Assembly: GCA_004335835.1 (NCBI GenBank) | Contig: RWJK01001623.1 | Location: 125,144-189,143 of the forward strand | Reading direction: 5' to 3' | DNA from: Scenedesmus sp. ARA3 | Taxonomy: Eukaryota; Chlorophyta; Chlorophyceae; Sphaeropleales; Scenedesmaceae | Length of the DNA stretch: 64,000 nucleotides | Part shown: piece by piece, positions 13,101 through 23,729 of the stretch | How the letters are laid out: every line of letters starts with the position of its first letter | Numbering within the stretch: position 1 is the stretch's first letter | Program-made: the position numbers and the translations under genes | Notes under the pieces: model-generated | Seen by the model: the letters and a program-made list of their open reading frames with translations, nothing else | What the model was told of the DNA's origin: nothing | Databases searched by the model: none

Positions 13101-15603
13101 AGCGGCAGCAGCAGCAGCAGCAGCAGCAGGTCAGCATGCAGGCAAGAAACAACTTGAGCGACCAGGGCTGCGTGAACTCGCGCTGCTCGCAGTACATAAA
13201 ACCGCCGGCTACGTGCCTGCCCCTCAACCCAACACCCAACAGCACGCCCGCTTGTCAGCGCGCCTCCAACCTCAAAACACCTAAACCAGCGACACTTGTT
13301 CAACAAAGCTCACTTGTTCATGTTGGCCAGGTGCTGGCGCAGGATGTCGCACAGGCGCCTGAACTCCGCATTGCGCTTGTAGGTGAGGCAGAAGCCGAAG
13401 GCCCGCACCGCCGTCATCGCGTACAGCGCCTCCAGCTTGGGGTTGGTGCGCAGGATCTCCAGCACGCTGCGGTAGCTCTCCCACAGGAAGCGGAACCAGG
13501 GCGTGACCAGCTCGCGGTCGGTGCGGTCCTGCGAGCAGCAGTGGCAAGAAAGCAAGCAGGAATGGTTGGTTTGGTATGCAGGAAACAGGGCGTGACCAGC
13601 TCGCGGTCGGTGGCTTCTGTGAGCAGCAGTGTCTAGAAAGCAAGCAGGCATGTCTGTTTGGTATGCAGAAGCCAGCGTGTGACCAGCTCGCGGTCGGTGC
13701 GGTCCTGCGGGTGATAACGGGTGCGTGATGGAATGGCAGCCATGCAGGTAATGTTGATTGTGTTGCAAGTAGTGTTGCGCACATGCCGGGACACGAGAGG
13801 AGGGGAGCTGGTGGAACCTGCTGTGAACCCTGCTAGATCATACCAATAGCTGCTGCTGTGCAAGGCTTTTAGCATGGCATTGCGCAGCGCAGTGCCTGCT
13901 GCAATCGGTTGTGCCTGACTCTATGCAACTGCAGCTGCGATGCCAGGTTCAATGCCACAGGCTTGCCTGCTGCAGGTGATTGAACAACCACAGCTCAGCC
14001 GGCATGCCTGTAGCATCCAACCACAGCATACATTGCACAATCAGCTTCCCTGCGCAGTGCTGCAGTGCACATGCACCAACTGCAAAAGCTGCGAGTCACA
14101 TCAGAACCGCGGTCTGCTGCGGACACACCCAGAGCCGCTGCACGAGTGACCTGTACCGCAGTAGTGCAAACACTGCAGCTGCAGCTGCTGCCACCGCACC
14201 CAACTCCCTGCTTTCTGCCGATGCTGCATCCATTGCTGCTGTGCGCACTGCCACTGTGTGCCGGCTGTGGCTGCTACTGCCGCCGCATTGCCGCCTCATT
14301 GCTGCTGAGCGCACTGCCGGTGTGTGCCTGCTGCGGCTGCCGCCCCAATGCCGCTGCTGCCGCTGCCGCTGCTCGGGTGGCTGCTGCTGCTGCTGCCGCC
14401 GCACCTTGGACTTGTCGCCGCTGACGTAGCTCAGCATGAGGTCCTCGGGCTTGGCGTCCTCCTCCAGGTCCTCCACTGCATCCAGCGCCTTGGACTGCAG
14501 CAGGCGAAGCAACATCAACAACGGACAACACAATGAACAAGGTGAGCGGTGAGTGCAGAATCAAAGACGGTGTTCCTCATCCAGGTCCTCCACTGCATCC
14601 AGCGCCTTGGACTGCAGGCACAAACACAACACAATGACACGCGCATGATCAGGTGAGGCCATGCTGCATCATGCTGCTGGCCATGCTGCATCAGCAACAC
14701 AAAGACACGCGCATGATCAGCTGAGGCCATGCTGCATCAGCAACACAAAGACACGCGCATGATCAGCTGAGGCCATGCTGCATCAGCTGGTGCATGCGCT
14801 GGGCTTGGCGCAACTGCAGCCTAGCAGGGACATACCTGAGTCAAAGCAGCCGCTTGCATGCGAGTGCATCTTGTGGCGGCATTCAGATGCAGGCGCATTG
14901 CTGACCACTGCCACTGCAAACTGCTGTGCTGACCATGGATGTGTGACGAGGCAAACGGCTGCAGCCACTGCTCAAGGGTTGCCAGTGCTTGCACAGTCGT
15001 CTCCTGCTTGCTTTCCTGCTGTATGACCGTGTGCTGACTGTCGCACGCCAACCGCAGTGACAAGGTACAAATCAACTGCACGCTGCTTTCGACTGGACAG
15101 CACGCATGATGCTGTGCAGCGACTGCTTTCGAGACATGCTGGGAGTGCTTGTGCGACTGAGCAAGTGGATGTTTGCCAAGCTGCAGCACAATGTTCCTGT
15201 TGCTTGTCTTGCTACTGCTGCTGCTGCCGCCACTGCCGGCAGCAGGCTGCCCCGCGCGCACCTCTGCCTGCTGGCGTGCCTCCTCTGCCTTCTCCGTGGC
15301 CTTGTTGAGGTAGTACTTGATCACCTCCTCCAGCGAGTTGATGTTCACTTGCTGGCACATGTTCCTGTACTGCATCAAGGCCTCCTTGGCGTGGTTCCTC
15401 TTCTTCATCTCCACGCACAGGTCAATGAGCTTGAACATGATCTCCTCGTAAGTCTTGCTCCATGTCCTGTGCTTCTTGCTGGTCACAACGTCGTGCAGCT
15501 GCTGCAGCGCGCTGAGCTTCTGGCCTACCAGCTGCAGCTCATCAGCACGCTTGAGCGCGTTCTCAGGGCGGGCAAAGCCGCCCCGATGCTGGAAGCGGCT
15601 CAT
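7110..15603 (-). CDS. eIF3a: Eukaryotic translation initiation factor 3 subunit A
   Basis: Fourteen exons: 15603-15262, 14494-14405, 13528-13314, 12977-12786, 12454-12337, 12135-11998, 11599-11420, 11041-10820, 10576-10352, 10164-9928, 9699-9625, 9272-9073, 8600-8408, 7775-7110. Phases agree throughout and give about 1030 residues. This is the PCI-containing scaffold subunit of the eIF3 complex that binds the 40S ribosome. The N-terminus reads [16 protein letters not shown] and [12 protein letters not shown], then [29 protein letters not shown] and [20 protein letters not shown], all typical of eIF3a. The PCI region covers about residues 320-500 (exons 6-8). A highly charged Glu/Arg/Lys coiled coil covers about 570-860. 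The Gly/Ala-rich tail keeps [19 protein letters not shown] and YVPPSRRG. The end of exon 6 has two possible donors three bases apart (11998 or 11995). Many introns carry partial copies of adjacent exon ends, listed separately. Confidence 0.95.
7926..8000. ncRNA. Near-perfect 75-nt hairpin inside the last eIF3a intron
   Basis: The two outer 16-base arms (7926-7941 and 7985-8000) are exact reverse complements. The next 11 bases pair at eight positions. The inner seven bases (CATGTCC and GGACATG) pair exactly around a 7-nt loop, AAATACG. The whole is a 34-bp stem with three mismatches. On the plus strand it is followed at once by a run of seven T. It lies between eIF3a exons 13 and 14. It could be a microRNA-like or hairpin-RNA precursor, or a small foldback transposon; sequence alone cannot decide. 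The hairpin itself is certain, the RNA function is not. Confidence 0.5.
8157..8345 (-). repeat. Two decayed copies of the 3' end of eIF3a exon 13
   Basis: The exon 13 end (original 8399-8465, coding [16 protein letters not shown] plus the donor) recurs at about 8281-8345 and again, more diverged, at about 8168-8230. The spacing is about 118 bp. The nearer copy keeps the CCTCACC donor complement. Confidence 0.85.
8695..8765 (-). repeat. Copy of the 5' end of eIF3a exon 13
   Basis: The start of exon 13 with its acceptor (original about 8548-8606, [14 protein letters not shown]) recurs here as [18 protein letters not shown] with an upstream CAG acceptor-like site. It is about 155 bp upstream in the sense direction. 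Confidence 0.85.
9325..9372 (-). repeat. Copy of the 5' end of eIF3a exon 12
   Basis: The bases coding [13 protein letters not shown] (original 9228-9265) are repeated nearly exactly about 95 bp away inside intron 11. Confidence 0.85.
10630..10700 (-). repeat. Copy of the 5' end of eIF3a exon 9
   Basis: Exon 9 begins [18 protein letters not shown] diverged copy in intron 8 reads [19 protein letters not shown]. Confidence 0.85.
11285..11330 (-). repeat. Copy of the 3' end of eIF3a exon 7
   Basis: The last coding bases of exon 7 and the donor (original 11413-11457) recur almost exactly about 127 bp downstream in intron 7, giving a second GTGGGT donor. Confidence 0.9.
11775..11925 (-). repeat. 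Two decayed copies of the 3' end of eIF3a exon 6
   Basis: The block around the exon 6 donor (original 11960-12025, coding MANILGFS) recurs at about 11860-11920 and, more diverged, at about 11775-11812. The intronic flank with a CACTCTGCTGCAG motif is copied too. Confidence 0.7.
13030..13200 (-). repeat. Two copies of the 5' end of eIF3a exon 4
   Basis: Exon 4 begins [18 protein letters not shown] (original about 12925-12980). Copies with their own acceptor-like sites lie at about 13040-13096 and 13130-13195. The nearer keeps the same peptide; the farther reads [12 protein letters not shown]. Confidence 0.9.
13573..13708 (-). repeat. Two copies of the 5' end of eIF3a exon 3
   Basis: Exon 3 begins [11 protein letters not shown] (original 13493-13528). 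The same coding start recurs near 13580-13618 and 13672-13708. The farther copy keeps the CAG acceptor and reads [10 protein letters not shown]. Confidence 0.9.
14574..14617 (-). repeat. Copy of the 5' end of eIF3a exon 2
   Basis: The first half of exon 2 (original 14453-14496, [12 protein letters not shown]) is repeated about 121 bp upstream in intron 1 with its CTGCAG acceptor. Confidence 0.9.
14636..14790. repeat. Tandem repeat in eIF3a intron 1
   Basis: About three units of roughly 50 bp, each containing GACACGCGCATGATCAG followed by a GAGGCCATGCTGCATCA-like block. No coding or splice role is evident. Confidence 0.85.
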
Positions 15604-16047
15604 GACGGTACCACTATTTTAATAAAGTTTCAATGGAGACGATCACAGACAGACGAGGATACAGACAAGGCAGTCGGCGGCTTCAGCCTGCTGTGGTGTC
15701 TGCTGTGCCAGCAGTGTACGCTGAACGTCGATACCACGGTGCAAGGCGAACGGATCTTTGCTGCTTCAGGGACTAGCCATGGCGGGTAAAAAGAACAACT
15801 TGTCTGGTGGGGTCTAGGAGCATTTGAAATACGAGGCGCTTTGTCGTGAGTGGTTCTTTAAAAAGCAATCAGATACTACGATCTTATGATTTTGGGCTTG
15901 AGCGTGACACAAGACATTCCGCTGCAGCTGTCACTGTGCACTAATGCTTGCACTGGACTCTGCGAAGTACAGGAAGCGCTGGAATTCCACCATCTGCAGT
16001 TGTCTACACTGCAACGAATAGCATCCTAGGCCAATACACAGAGGGGC
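15604..16047. promoter_or_regulatory. Shared divergent promoter of eIF3a and CDC16
   Basis: The start codons of eIF3a (minus, 15603) and CDC16 (plus, 16048) are 444 bp apart and point away from each other, so both promoters and 5' UTRs must fit here. An AT-rich segment near 15610-15630 lies just upstream of the eIF3a ATG. I cannot assign a TATA box or transcription start. Confidence 0.5.
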
Positions 16048-19000
16048 ATGCACATGGATCCAGACCAGCTGCGATCGCTGGTACAGGACTGTATTGCAAA
16101 GCACCTGTACTCCACTGCTGTGTTCTATGCGGACAAGCTGGTGACCTTTACTCAGTATGCACCTGGAGACGTCTACCTAGTGGCTCAGGTGACACACAGC
16201 ACCGCTGCAGCAGCAAAACAGCACTGGAAGCAGAAGCAAAGCAGCAAACCGCTCTGTACAACATCGGCAGTCGCTTTGTTGCAGCTGCCATGCTGTGGCG
16301 TAGCCTAGCACACTGCAGCCAGCAGCTGTCTGCAGCAGCAGCTCCCTGCAGGTCTCACCCTGGTCTGCCTTTGCACACAAGCAACAACTGCCACTGCAAT
16401 ATTGTGAACTTTACAATACAACAATGGCATGTGCTGCAGAACTGACCCCGCTGTCCTGTCCATGCATACCATGCACCTGCGCACCCGCTGGCACTCACTC
16501 CTGCTGTCCTGCAAGCGGCCCTGCAGACGTACTTTGTCAGCGGGCAGCACCGCCGCGCGGTCATGCTGCTCAAGCACCACGGCCTCATGGAGGATGTGCG
16601 CTTCAGGTGCGGTTGTCGTCCCTTATACCCACAGCTGGCATCCCTTACAGGCACAGCTACTCAGCTGCCCAGTGCGCACAACCTCACAGCTGACCATCTG
16701 AACTGCCATGCAGTTGTTGTGCTGCGCCAGCATATTCGTGTTTCCTGCAAACATGTTGTACAGTTGCGCCACCAGCCCATGCTACACACAACGTTGGTCA
16801 ACCACTGACACACGTGCACGCCCTGAGACGCGTGGCGCTGTTGCTCCCTCCCTGTATGTTGTCGACTTATGTGATCTGTATGTCTACATGTGCACTCACG
16901 CTCACTTACGCGCGGTGCGCTGTTATTCCTGCCTGCAGGTACCTTGCGGCCAAGTGCCTGGCTGCCGTTGATGACTGGGACGAGGTGCTGGCACTGCTGG
17001 GGGACGGCGAGCTGGACGACGACGAGCTGCAGGACGCGGTGAGTGTGGTGTCAGAGAGGTTGCGCCTGGTGCATGCTGTGTGTGTTGGTGTGCGATGGCC
17101 CTTCTGGCTCAATAGGTGGTATGCGAGCTGGACAGCGACGAGCTGCAGGACGCGGTGAGTCGCGGGGCGGCAGTGGGCTTGTAGGACAGCAGTGTGGTTT
17201 GCAGCTGGCAGTGACAGAATCTGCAGCTGATGGTCAGCCTGGTTTTATATGCAGCTGTAGAGCAGCAAGCATGCTCCTCGTGCTGCAGCACTTGGAACGT
17301 CAAAACCTGTGTCTTTCAAGTGGGTGTCTGCCATGGCGCGTAGCGCTAACTCTGACAAAGGAGCCAACTGCGTTTGCTTATGCATCACCCACTAACTCTC
17401 CTTACACTGCTCTTGCTACCCACCCTGCAACAACCACAACCACAAGCAGCAGCAGCAGCGGCAGCCAGGCCTTGACGTGAGCACGTATGCGGCCATCTGC
17501 CTGCTGCGCGGGAAAGCGTTCGAGGCACTGGACAACAGGCAGCGCGCGATCGTCTGCTACACGTCAGCGCTGCAGTGAGTAATGCAACACTGCATGCCAC
17601 ACAGAGCTGATGAGCACGTGCTACTTTCCTCCTCCGTATGTATGAGCACGTGTCACCAAGCCGGTTGTAGTAGTGTTGCGTTGAGTATTGTGCAACAGCT
17701 GGTGGCATGATGTGAGGGCAGCTTGCTGGGACAAGCATTATACTGCAGGGAGAGCTGTGAAATGCGCACACAATGGGTGATTGGTGCTTTGCAAGCTCCC
17801 TGTCATAAGCTGCGGTCAATGACTTCTTGATGCGTACCCGGCGTCATTTCGGCACTCCACTGCTTCCCGTGCTGCTGTCTGTGCTGCTGCTGCTGCTGCT
17901 GCCTGCAGCGCGGACCCCTTCTGCCAGGAGGCGTTTGCTGCGCTGGTTGACAACCACATGCTGAGCAACAGCGAGGAGCTGGCGCTGCTGGGCAGCCTGC
18001 CCTTCAGGCCGCAGGACAGGTGGCTGGCGCTGCTGTATAGGGCGCAGTGCAAGAAGGTGAGGGCAGCAGCAGCAGCAGCAGCGCCTGGGCTGCAGCAGCG
18101 GCTGCAGTGGCGTATACAGCACCTCTGCTGGGAAGCCTGCCTGTAGGCTGTAGGACAGGTGGCTGGCGCTGCTGTACAGGGTGCAGTGCAAGAAGGTGAG
18201 GGCAGCAGCAGCAGCATCGTCTGGACCGCAGCAGAAGCAGCAGCAGTACTGGCAGTAGTGGCCGTGGTGGAATGTACAGCACATCTGCCGATGGTTTGAG
18301 CCAACAGCCCTGTTCGCTGTGCATGTGCAGCATCTTGGCGCTGTTCGCACTGCTCTTGAAGCCGTGTTATCATGGTTGCTGCTGCTGCTGCTGCTGCTGC
18401 CCGCTTGGCTGGCTGCAGTACCTGCAGCATGAACACATGGAGGCGCAGCTGCAGGAGCTGCAGCAGCAGCCCGGCAGCAGCGGCGATGACATGGCCACAG
18501 ACCCCACCAGCATGCCAGCAGAAGCAGCCCTCAATGACACCACACCACAGCAGCAGCAGCAGCAAGCAGGCATGGACTCCACTCCATCGCCGCCCCAGGA
18601 CGCAGCAGCAGCAGCGTTGCCGGGTGTGCCCGGCACTCCCAGCGGCGGCTATGGCATGGGCAGCAATCCAGATGTGCTTGCGTGCCGCGCTGACTGGCTG
18701 TTCCATTTGGGGCGCTATGAAGATGCTTACCAGCTCACCAGCAGCATCCTCAGCCAGGATCCATATGCTACACAGGCGCTGTCAACACACCTGGCTGCTG
18801 CGCTGCAGCTGGGCAAGAAGAACGAGCTGTTCCTGAGGTGGGTGGATGGGGGTCATCGAGCAGTGGTAGCGGTAGTGGTAGTGGTGAAACGTGCTGCATG
18901 GGCGTGATGCAAACACATTATGCAAGCAGGGCAAGGACATTGCTTGCGCAAAACACAGAGGGCGGCCAACAAGTGGCAGCTTGCACCTGCCCACCCGCAC

Positions 19001-20997
19001 AACGCTGTAACCAGAAGCATGTGCCAACATATGATACGCGCACCTAAGTCTGACACGCAGCCCAAAGTGACAACTCACAACAGCTGCTGCCACCATGTGT
19101 ACTGCAATAAAAAGGTTTATCTGCATGCCCTGCAGGGCGCACAAGCTCGTGGAGGAGTACCCCAGCTCAGCGCAGGCCTGGTTTGGCGTGGGCTGCTACT
19201 ACATGGCCAGCAGGCAGTTTGAGCAGGCGCGCCGCTTCTTTGCAAAGGCCACGCAGCTGGACAAGCACAACGCACACGCGTGGATCGGGTTCGGGCATGC
19301 CTTCGCAGAGCAGGTGTGTGCTTGCTGCAGCTGCTGATCATATTGCACTGCCTCACACACGTTGCTGTCCGAATATCGAATGGTATACATGGTGGCCCCT
19401 GTGACTGCAAAAGTGATGTGGGTGGCAGCTGCTGCTGCAGCCAATCTTCATTTCGCAAGCAGATTTCATAGAAGGCTTGTCCGCTGTTGACATTCACCAA
19501 CCCCGCCCGCACATGCTGCAAATGCCGCCTCAACAAACTGCCACCTTTGCTTGCTTGCAGAACGATAGCGACCAGGCGCTGACGGCGCACCAGCGCATGA
19601 TTCAGTGCAGTGATGTCCTAAACACTGCACCAACAACGCCAATTGCCTCGTTCTATGCTTGCAGGACCAGAGCGACCAGGCACTGGCTGCGCAGCAGCAC
19701 ATGATTCCACGTGCACTGATGCTCTAAACGCTGCACCCACCCCGCCCGAACATGCGACATGACGCCTCAACAAGCTGCCACCTGTTGCCTTTGCTTGCAG
19801 GACGAGAGCGACCAGGCGCTGGCTGCGTACCGCACCGCTGCGCGGCTGTTCCCCGGGCTGCACACGCCGCTGCTGGGCATGGGCTGCGCGTACCAGCGCA
19901 TGAACAACCTGGACCTGTGCGAGCGCTGCTTCCTGCAAGCACATGCGATGTGCCCGCACGACCCTGCCGTGGCGCACGAGCTGGGTGTGCTGGCCTACAG
20001 GTGAGCTGGGGTGGCGACAGGTTCCGCCAAGGTTTGCTTGGTTCAAGCCAGCTGTAGCATGGATCATGTGTAGCCTGGGATGGTGATGGCGCATGAGCTG
20101 GGCGTGCTGGCTTACAGGTGAGCAGGGATGGCGACAGGTGTCATGCGGGAATAGGGTACACTGCCGAGAAGGGACACAGCAGGTGCTGCACCGGACATTT
20201 GCCAAGGTGTGCTTGGTTCAAGTCAGCTGTAGCGTGTATCATGTGTAGTCTAGGATGGTGGCGCATGAGCTGGGCGTGCTGGCGTACCGGTGGGCCGAGA
20301 GAGCAGGAAGAGCGTTGGAGGGCCGATGAGGTCTAGTCAACGGTTGCCGGCTGATACTGAGGGCGCTTGATGGGGGTTTCGAGCTGCGTGGACTCTTAGG
20401 GAGGCGTGCCAGCAGCTGTGCACTGCGTGTGTTGCCTTATGCTGCGTCGTCGCTGCTCGCTTTCCGTACAGTGTTGCAGCAGAGCAGTGGCGCGATTGCA
20501 ACCCTTGATTCCTGGACCAAGCCAGCTTCTTACCTGCTGCGCTCTTCCTCAATGCTTGCTGCGCACTGGCGGTTCCATAAATCACAATCACATGCGCTGC
20601 TTGCAGGAACCGCCAGTACGAGGCGGCCGCGGGCTGGCTGACCCGCGCGCTGGAGCTGCTGCCCGGCGGCAAAGTAACACGCGCCTGGCAGGCCACACTC
20701 GTAAACCTAGGACACGTCATGCGCAAGCAGCAGCGCTACAGCCGGGCCATACAGCTCTACGAGCAGGCGCTATCCCTCAGCCTGCATGATGCAGGCTGCC
20801 ATGCTGGGCTAGCTTATACGCACCAGCTGATGGGCAGCAGTGGAGCGGCAGTTGAGCACTATCATAAGGCGCTGGCGTTGAGGCCCGATGACGCGTTTGC
20901 TGCTGAGATGCTGGGGCTGGCTCTGCAGGAGGAGTGTGCGCGGTTTGGGATGGAGCTCGAGACAGCAGAGCAGCAGGGCGGCCCGGCCTTTTTCTGA
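16048..20997 (+). CDS. CDC16: Anaphase-promoting complex subunit 6 (CDC16 homologue), TPR protein
   Basis: Nine exons: 16048-16188, 16527-16606, 16939-17038, 17465-17574, 17909-18056, 18419-18837, 19136-19313, 19801-20000, 20607-20997. Phases agree and give 588 residues, close to plant APC6. The protein is a TPR scaffold of the APC/C ubiquitin ligase that drives mitotic exit. Matching blocks include LRSLVQDCIAKHLYSTAVFYADK, LVAQTYFVSGQHRRA, RYLAAKCLA, AAICLLRGKAFEALDNR, then TPR motifs such as AWFGVGCYYMASRQFEQARRFF, AWIGFGHAFAEQ, LGMGCAYQRMNNLDLCERCF and AVEHYHKALALRPDDAFAAEML. Exon 6 carries a low-complexity Gln/Pro/Ser insertion (about residues 200-275) not expected in other eukaryotes. 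The second in-frame ATG (16054) is an alternative start. A TGTAA motif lies at 21670, after the tail copies. Confidence 0.93.
17113..17160 (+). repeat. Copy of the 3' end of CDC16 exon 3 with donor
   Basis: The end of exon 3 (original about 17008-17044, LDDDELQDA plus GTGAGT) is repeated about 116 bp downstream and again ends in GACGCGGTGAGT, so two equal donors exist. Confidence 0.9.
18146..18210 (+). repeat. Copy of the 3' end of CDC16 exon 5 with donor
   Basis: The sequence coding DRWLALLYRAQCKK and its GTGAGGGCAGCAGC donor region (original 18014-18080) recurs nearly unchanged here. Confidence 0.92.
19551..19710 (+). repeat. Two copies of the 5' end of CDC16 exon 8 with acceptors
   Basis: Exon 8 starts after TTGCTTGCAG with DESDQALAAYR. 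Copies after TTGCTTGCAG at 19560 (NDSDQALTAHQ) and after a TGCTTGCAG at 19666 (DQSDQALAAQQ) precede it, at spacings of about 105 and 135 bp. Three candidate acceptors therefore compete. Confidence 0.92.
20083..20292 (+). repeat. Two copies of the 3' end of CDC16 exon 8
   Basis: The exon end VAHELGVLAYR with its GTGAGC donor (original 19968-20006) recurs at about 20085-20122 with an intact donor, and at about 20256-20292 with the donor changed to GTGGGC. The intervening intron text is copied as well. Confidence 0.9.
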
Positions 20998-21159
20998 GGA
21001 TTGGGCTGCCTTTGGTGCTTGTATCTGTCGCTGTGCTGAGCCATCTGACGTATGTGCAGGCTCGCGCGCGTGTGGTGAGGGTGCGGTTGATAAGGCAGCA
21101 CCTACAGCAGGCACAGATCTGTGCCGAAGGTTTGGTGCTTTGTCAGGGTCACCCCAAGC

Positions 21160-21516
21160 TGCTGAGATGCTGGGGCTGGCGCTGCAGGAGGATTACGTGG
21201 TGTTTGGCATGGAGCTGGAGGCAGCAGAGCAGCAAGGCGGCCCGGCCTTCTTTTGAGTGCCGGTGACAGATTAGCGCTGTGGATGAAATGCGTGCTGAGC
21301 TATGTGCAGGCTCGCACGCATGTGGTGAGGGTGCGGCTGATAACGCAGCACCTCCACTAGATGTTGGCAGGCACAGATTTGGGCCGAAGGTTTGGTGCCT
21401 TGTCAGTGCCACCCCAAGCTGCTGAGATGCTGGGGCTGGCGCTGCAGGAGGAGTGTGCGCGGTTCGGCATGGAGCTGGAGACAGCAGAGCAGCCAGGCGG
21501 GCCAGCCTTCTTCTGA
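21160..21516 (+). pseudogene. Two copies of the CDC16 C-terminal coding end
   Basis: The last 30 or so codons (AEMLGLALQEE through GGPAFF and the stop, original 20905-20997) recur at 21160-21256 and 21415-21516, each with its own stop. Both keep the frame, with a few substitutions (EDYVVFGMELEAAEQ in the first). They lie in the 3' flank and are about 255 bp apart. Confidence 0.93.
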
Positions 21517-21936
21517 CGGGCGTTTGACTGGCGTGTGATTGATTTGATGTTGTGCTGGGCTGTTTGTGGTCGTGCCCGCATGTGATGAGGGTGCGGGCTG
21601 TGAGCTAGTGCTTGAAACAGGTGCTGGTCAGCGCAGAGCTTGTGCCACAGTTGGACATGGCAGTTGCTGTGTAACCAATAACGCTGTTGTTGTCACTGTC
21701 GTTGTTAACCCAAGCTGTTAGTCATTGGTATGAGGGGTGCTGCTGAACAGCTGCATGTCATGCAGCCTGTGATGAGACCATGTTGTAGTTGTAAGGGATC
21801 GTCTGGCGAGCTGGTTACAGCTGCTCGTGCAAGCGTTTTGTGCAACTCTTCTGTTGACACTTTGCAGTCACCAGGCAGTAGCACCAGGTGCCCATGCACA
21901 GCAGTTGAGTTCAAAGCCGTACGGGGCGCAAGTAAC

Positions 21937-22322
21937 ATGGATTATCGGTTGCCGGTGTTGAGCTATGACGACGCAGGAAGTGAGTGGCTTGGTTCATGCT
22001 GTACAGCTTCGAGAACGACATGGCGCCGGCCCGGGTTTGCGAACCTGCTGCATGCTTCACATAAGTAGACTATAGCATGTTCGTTGCTTCACTCGTTTTG
22101 TCTCTGCAGGTCCTGAGGAGCCTGCCGCAGTGCCAGCAGGCGGATCAGCAGGACACAGCAGCAGCAGCAGCAGCAGTAGCATGGCAGCAGCATCAACAGC
22201 AGCAGTCGAAACTACAGTGGCTGAAGGTCAGCCAGCGCCGCCAAAGAAAGCAGCTAGCAAGACAAAGCCAGCTTTGAAGCCAGGGACCTCCACAAGCAAT
22301 AGCAACAGCAAAAGCAAGACAC

Positions 22323-22354
<32 letters not shown>

Positions 22355-23687
22355 GGTGCACAGCAGGAGCCGCATGATGCTGCCATGCAGGAGCTGAGCA
22401 GGGAGAGGCGGCGCCGCGCCTTCATTGGCATGCTCAAGTGGGTTGCCGCTGCTGCGGATGCGCCTGCTGCTGCGCCTGCTGCTGCTGCTGCTGCTGCCTT
22501 TTTTCTGGTCACCAGGCTGCAAGCGAACACGTAGTTGCTGCTGGCTTGGTGCTTGTGCGTGCTGTTTGTGGGTTAAAGCCAGCAGATTGATGCTGTCCAC
22601 GTTTCAGCGTCATGCAATGTCATTGTGCAGTGCATCAAGCAGCTTGTCAGAAGCCCCTGATGCATGATGCGAGCAGCAGCAGCACTTCCAGGGCTGCTGT
22701 TCATGCATGCCTGCATGCTGCATAGGTGGCTTGCTGACTGTCTCTTGTATGCTTGTTTGCTGCTGCTGCTGCTGCCGCCGCTGCCCTTCCCCAGGCTGCT
22801 GGAGCACGGCGCTGCTGATGAGCGGCAGCTGCAGCAGCTGGTGGCGCCCATGTCTGACGAGGAGCTGCTGCAGGTGCGAGCTGCGCGTCTGTTTTCAGAG
22901 ATAGACTGCATACGCTGTGCGGTTGGGTGGGTTGGTTGTGGGTGGGGGCAGGGGGCAGAGAGGGCCCATGTCTGACGAGGAGCTGCTGCAGGTGCGAGCT
23001 GTGCATGTGTTGACAAACGAGATTGCATACGGGCTGTGTGGGTGGGTGAGTACTGGGGTGGGGATAGGGGGCAGAGAGGGCCCATGTCTGACGAGGAGCT
23101 GCTGCAGGTGGGAGCTGCGCGTGTGTCGGCAGACAGATTGCGTGCGGGCTGTGCGGTTGGGTGGGTGGGGTGGGGGGCCAGAGATGTGGCCTTGCATGAT
23201 GAGGAGCTGCTGTAGGTGGGCGGTGGGCGTGATGGCGCCCTGTACATGGTTTGTTGGTCTGCTAGGAATGATGTGCAGGCTGCTATGAATGGTCTGCTAG
23301 GAATGATGTGCAGGCTGCTATGAATGGTCTGCTAGGAATGATGTGCAGGCTGCCATGCACCCACACACTACTAGATTGCGCATGGCTCTGGAGACTTATG
23401 CTGTTGCTGCTGCCGCCACAGGTTGCTGAGGAGCGCTCGCTGGCAGGCAAGTGCGGCAACCCGCTGTGCAGCAACCCTTTCAGCTGGCAGGAGCCGCGCG
23501 TGAAGTACAGGTGCGCGGGCGGCCGCGGCTTACACACCACAGCATCAGCGGCAGCAGCCTTTTGTTCACACCTAGCCACTGCGCTCTCTGTTCGATGCCA
23601 CTTCTAGACCTCATCCTGCACGCTTGCTTGGTTGAAGCGATACCTCATTGGTGCACATCTCATCAAGTCTCGCTCTGCTGCTGCTGC

Positions 23688-23729
<42 letters not shown>

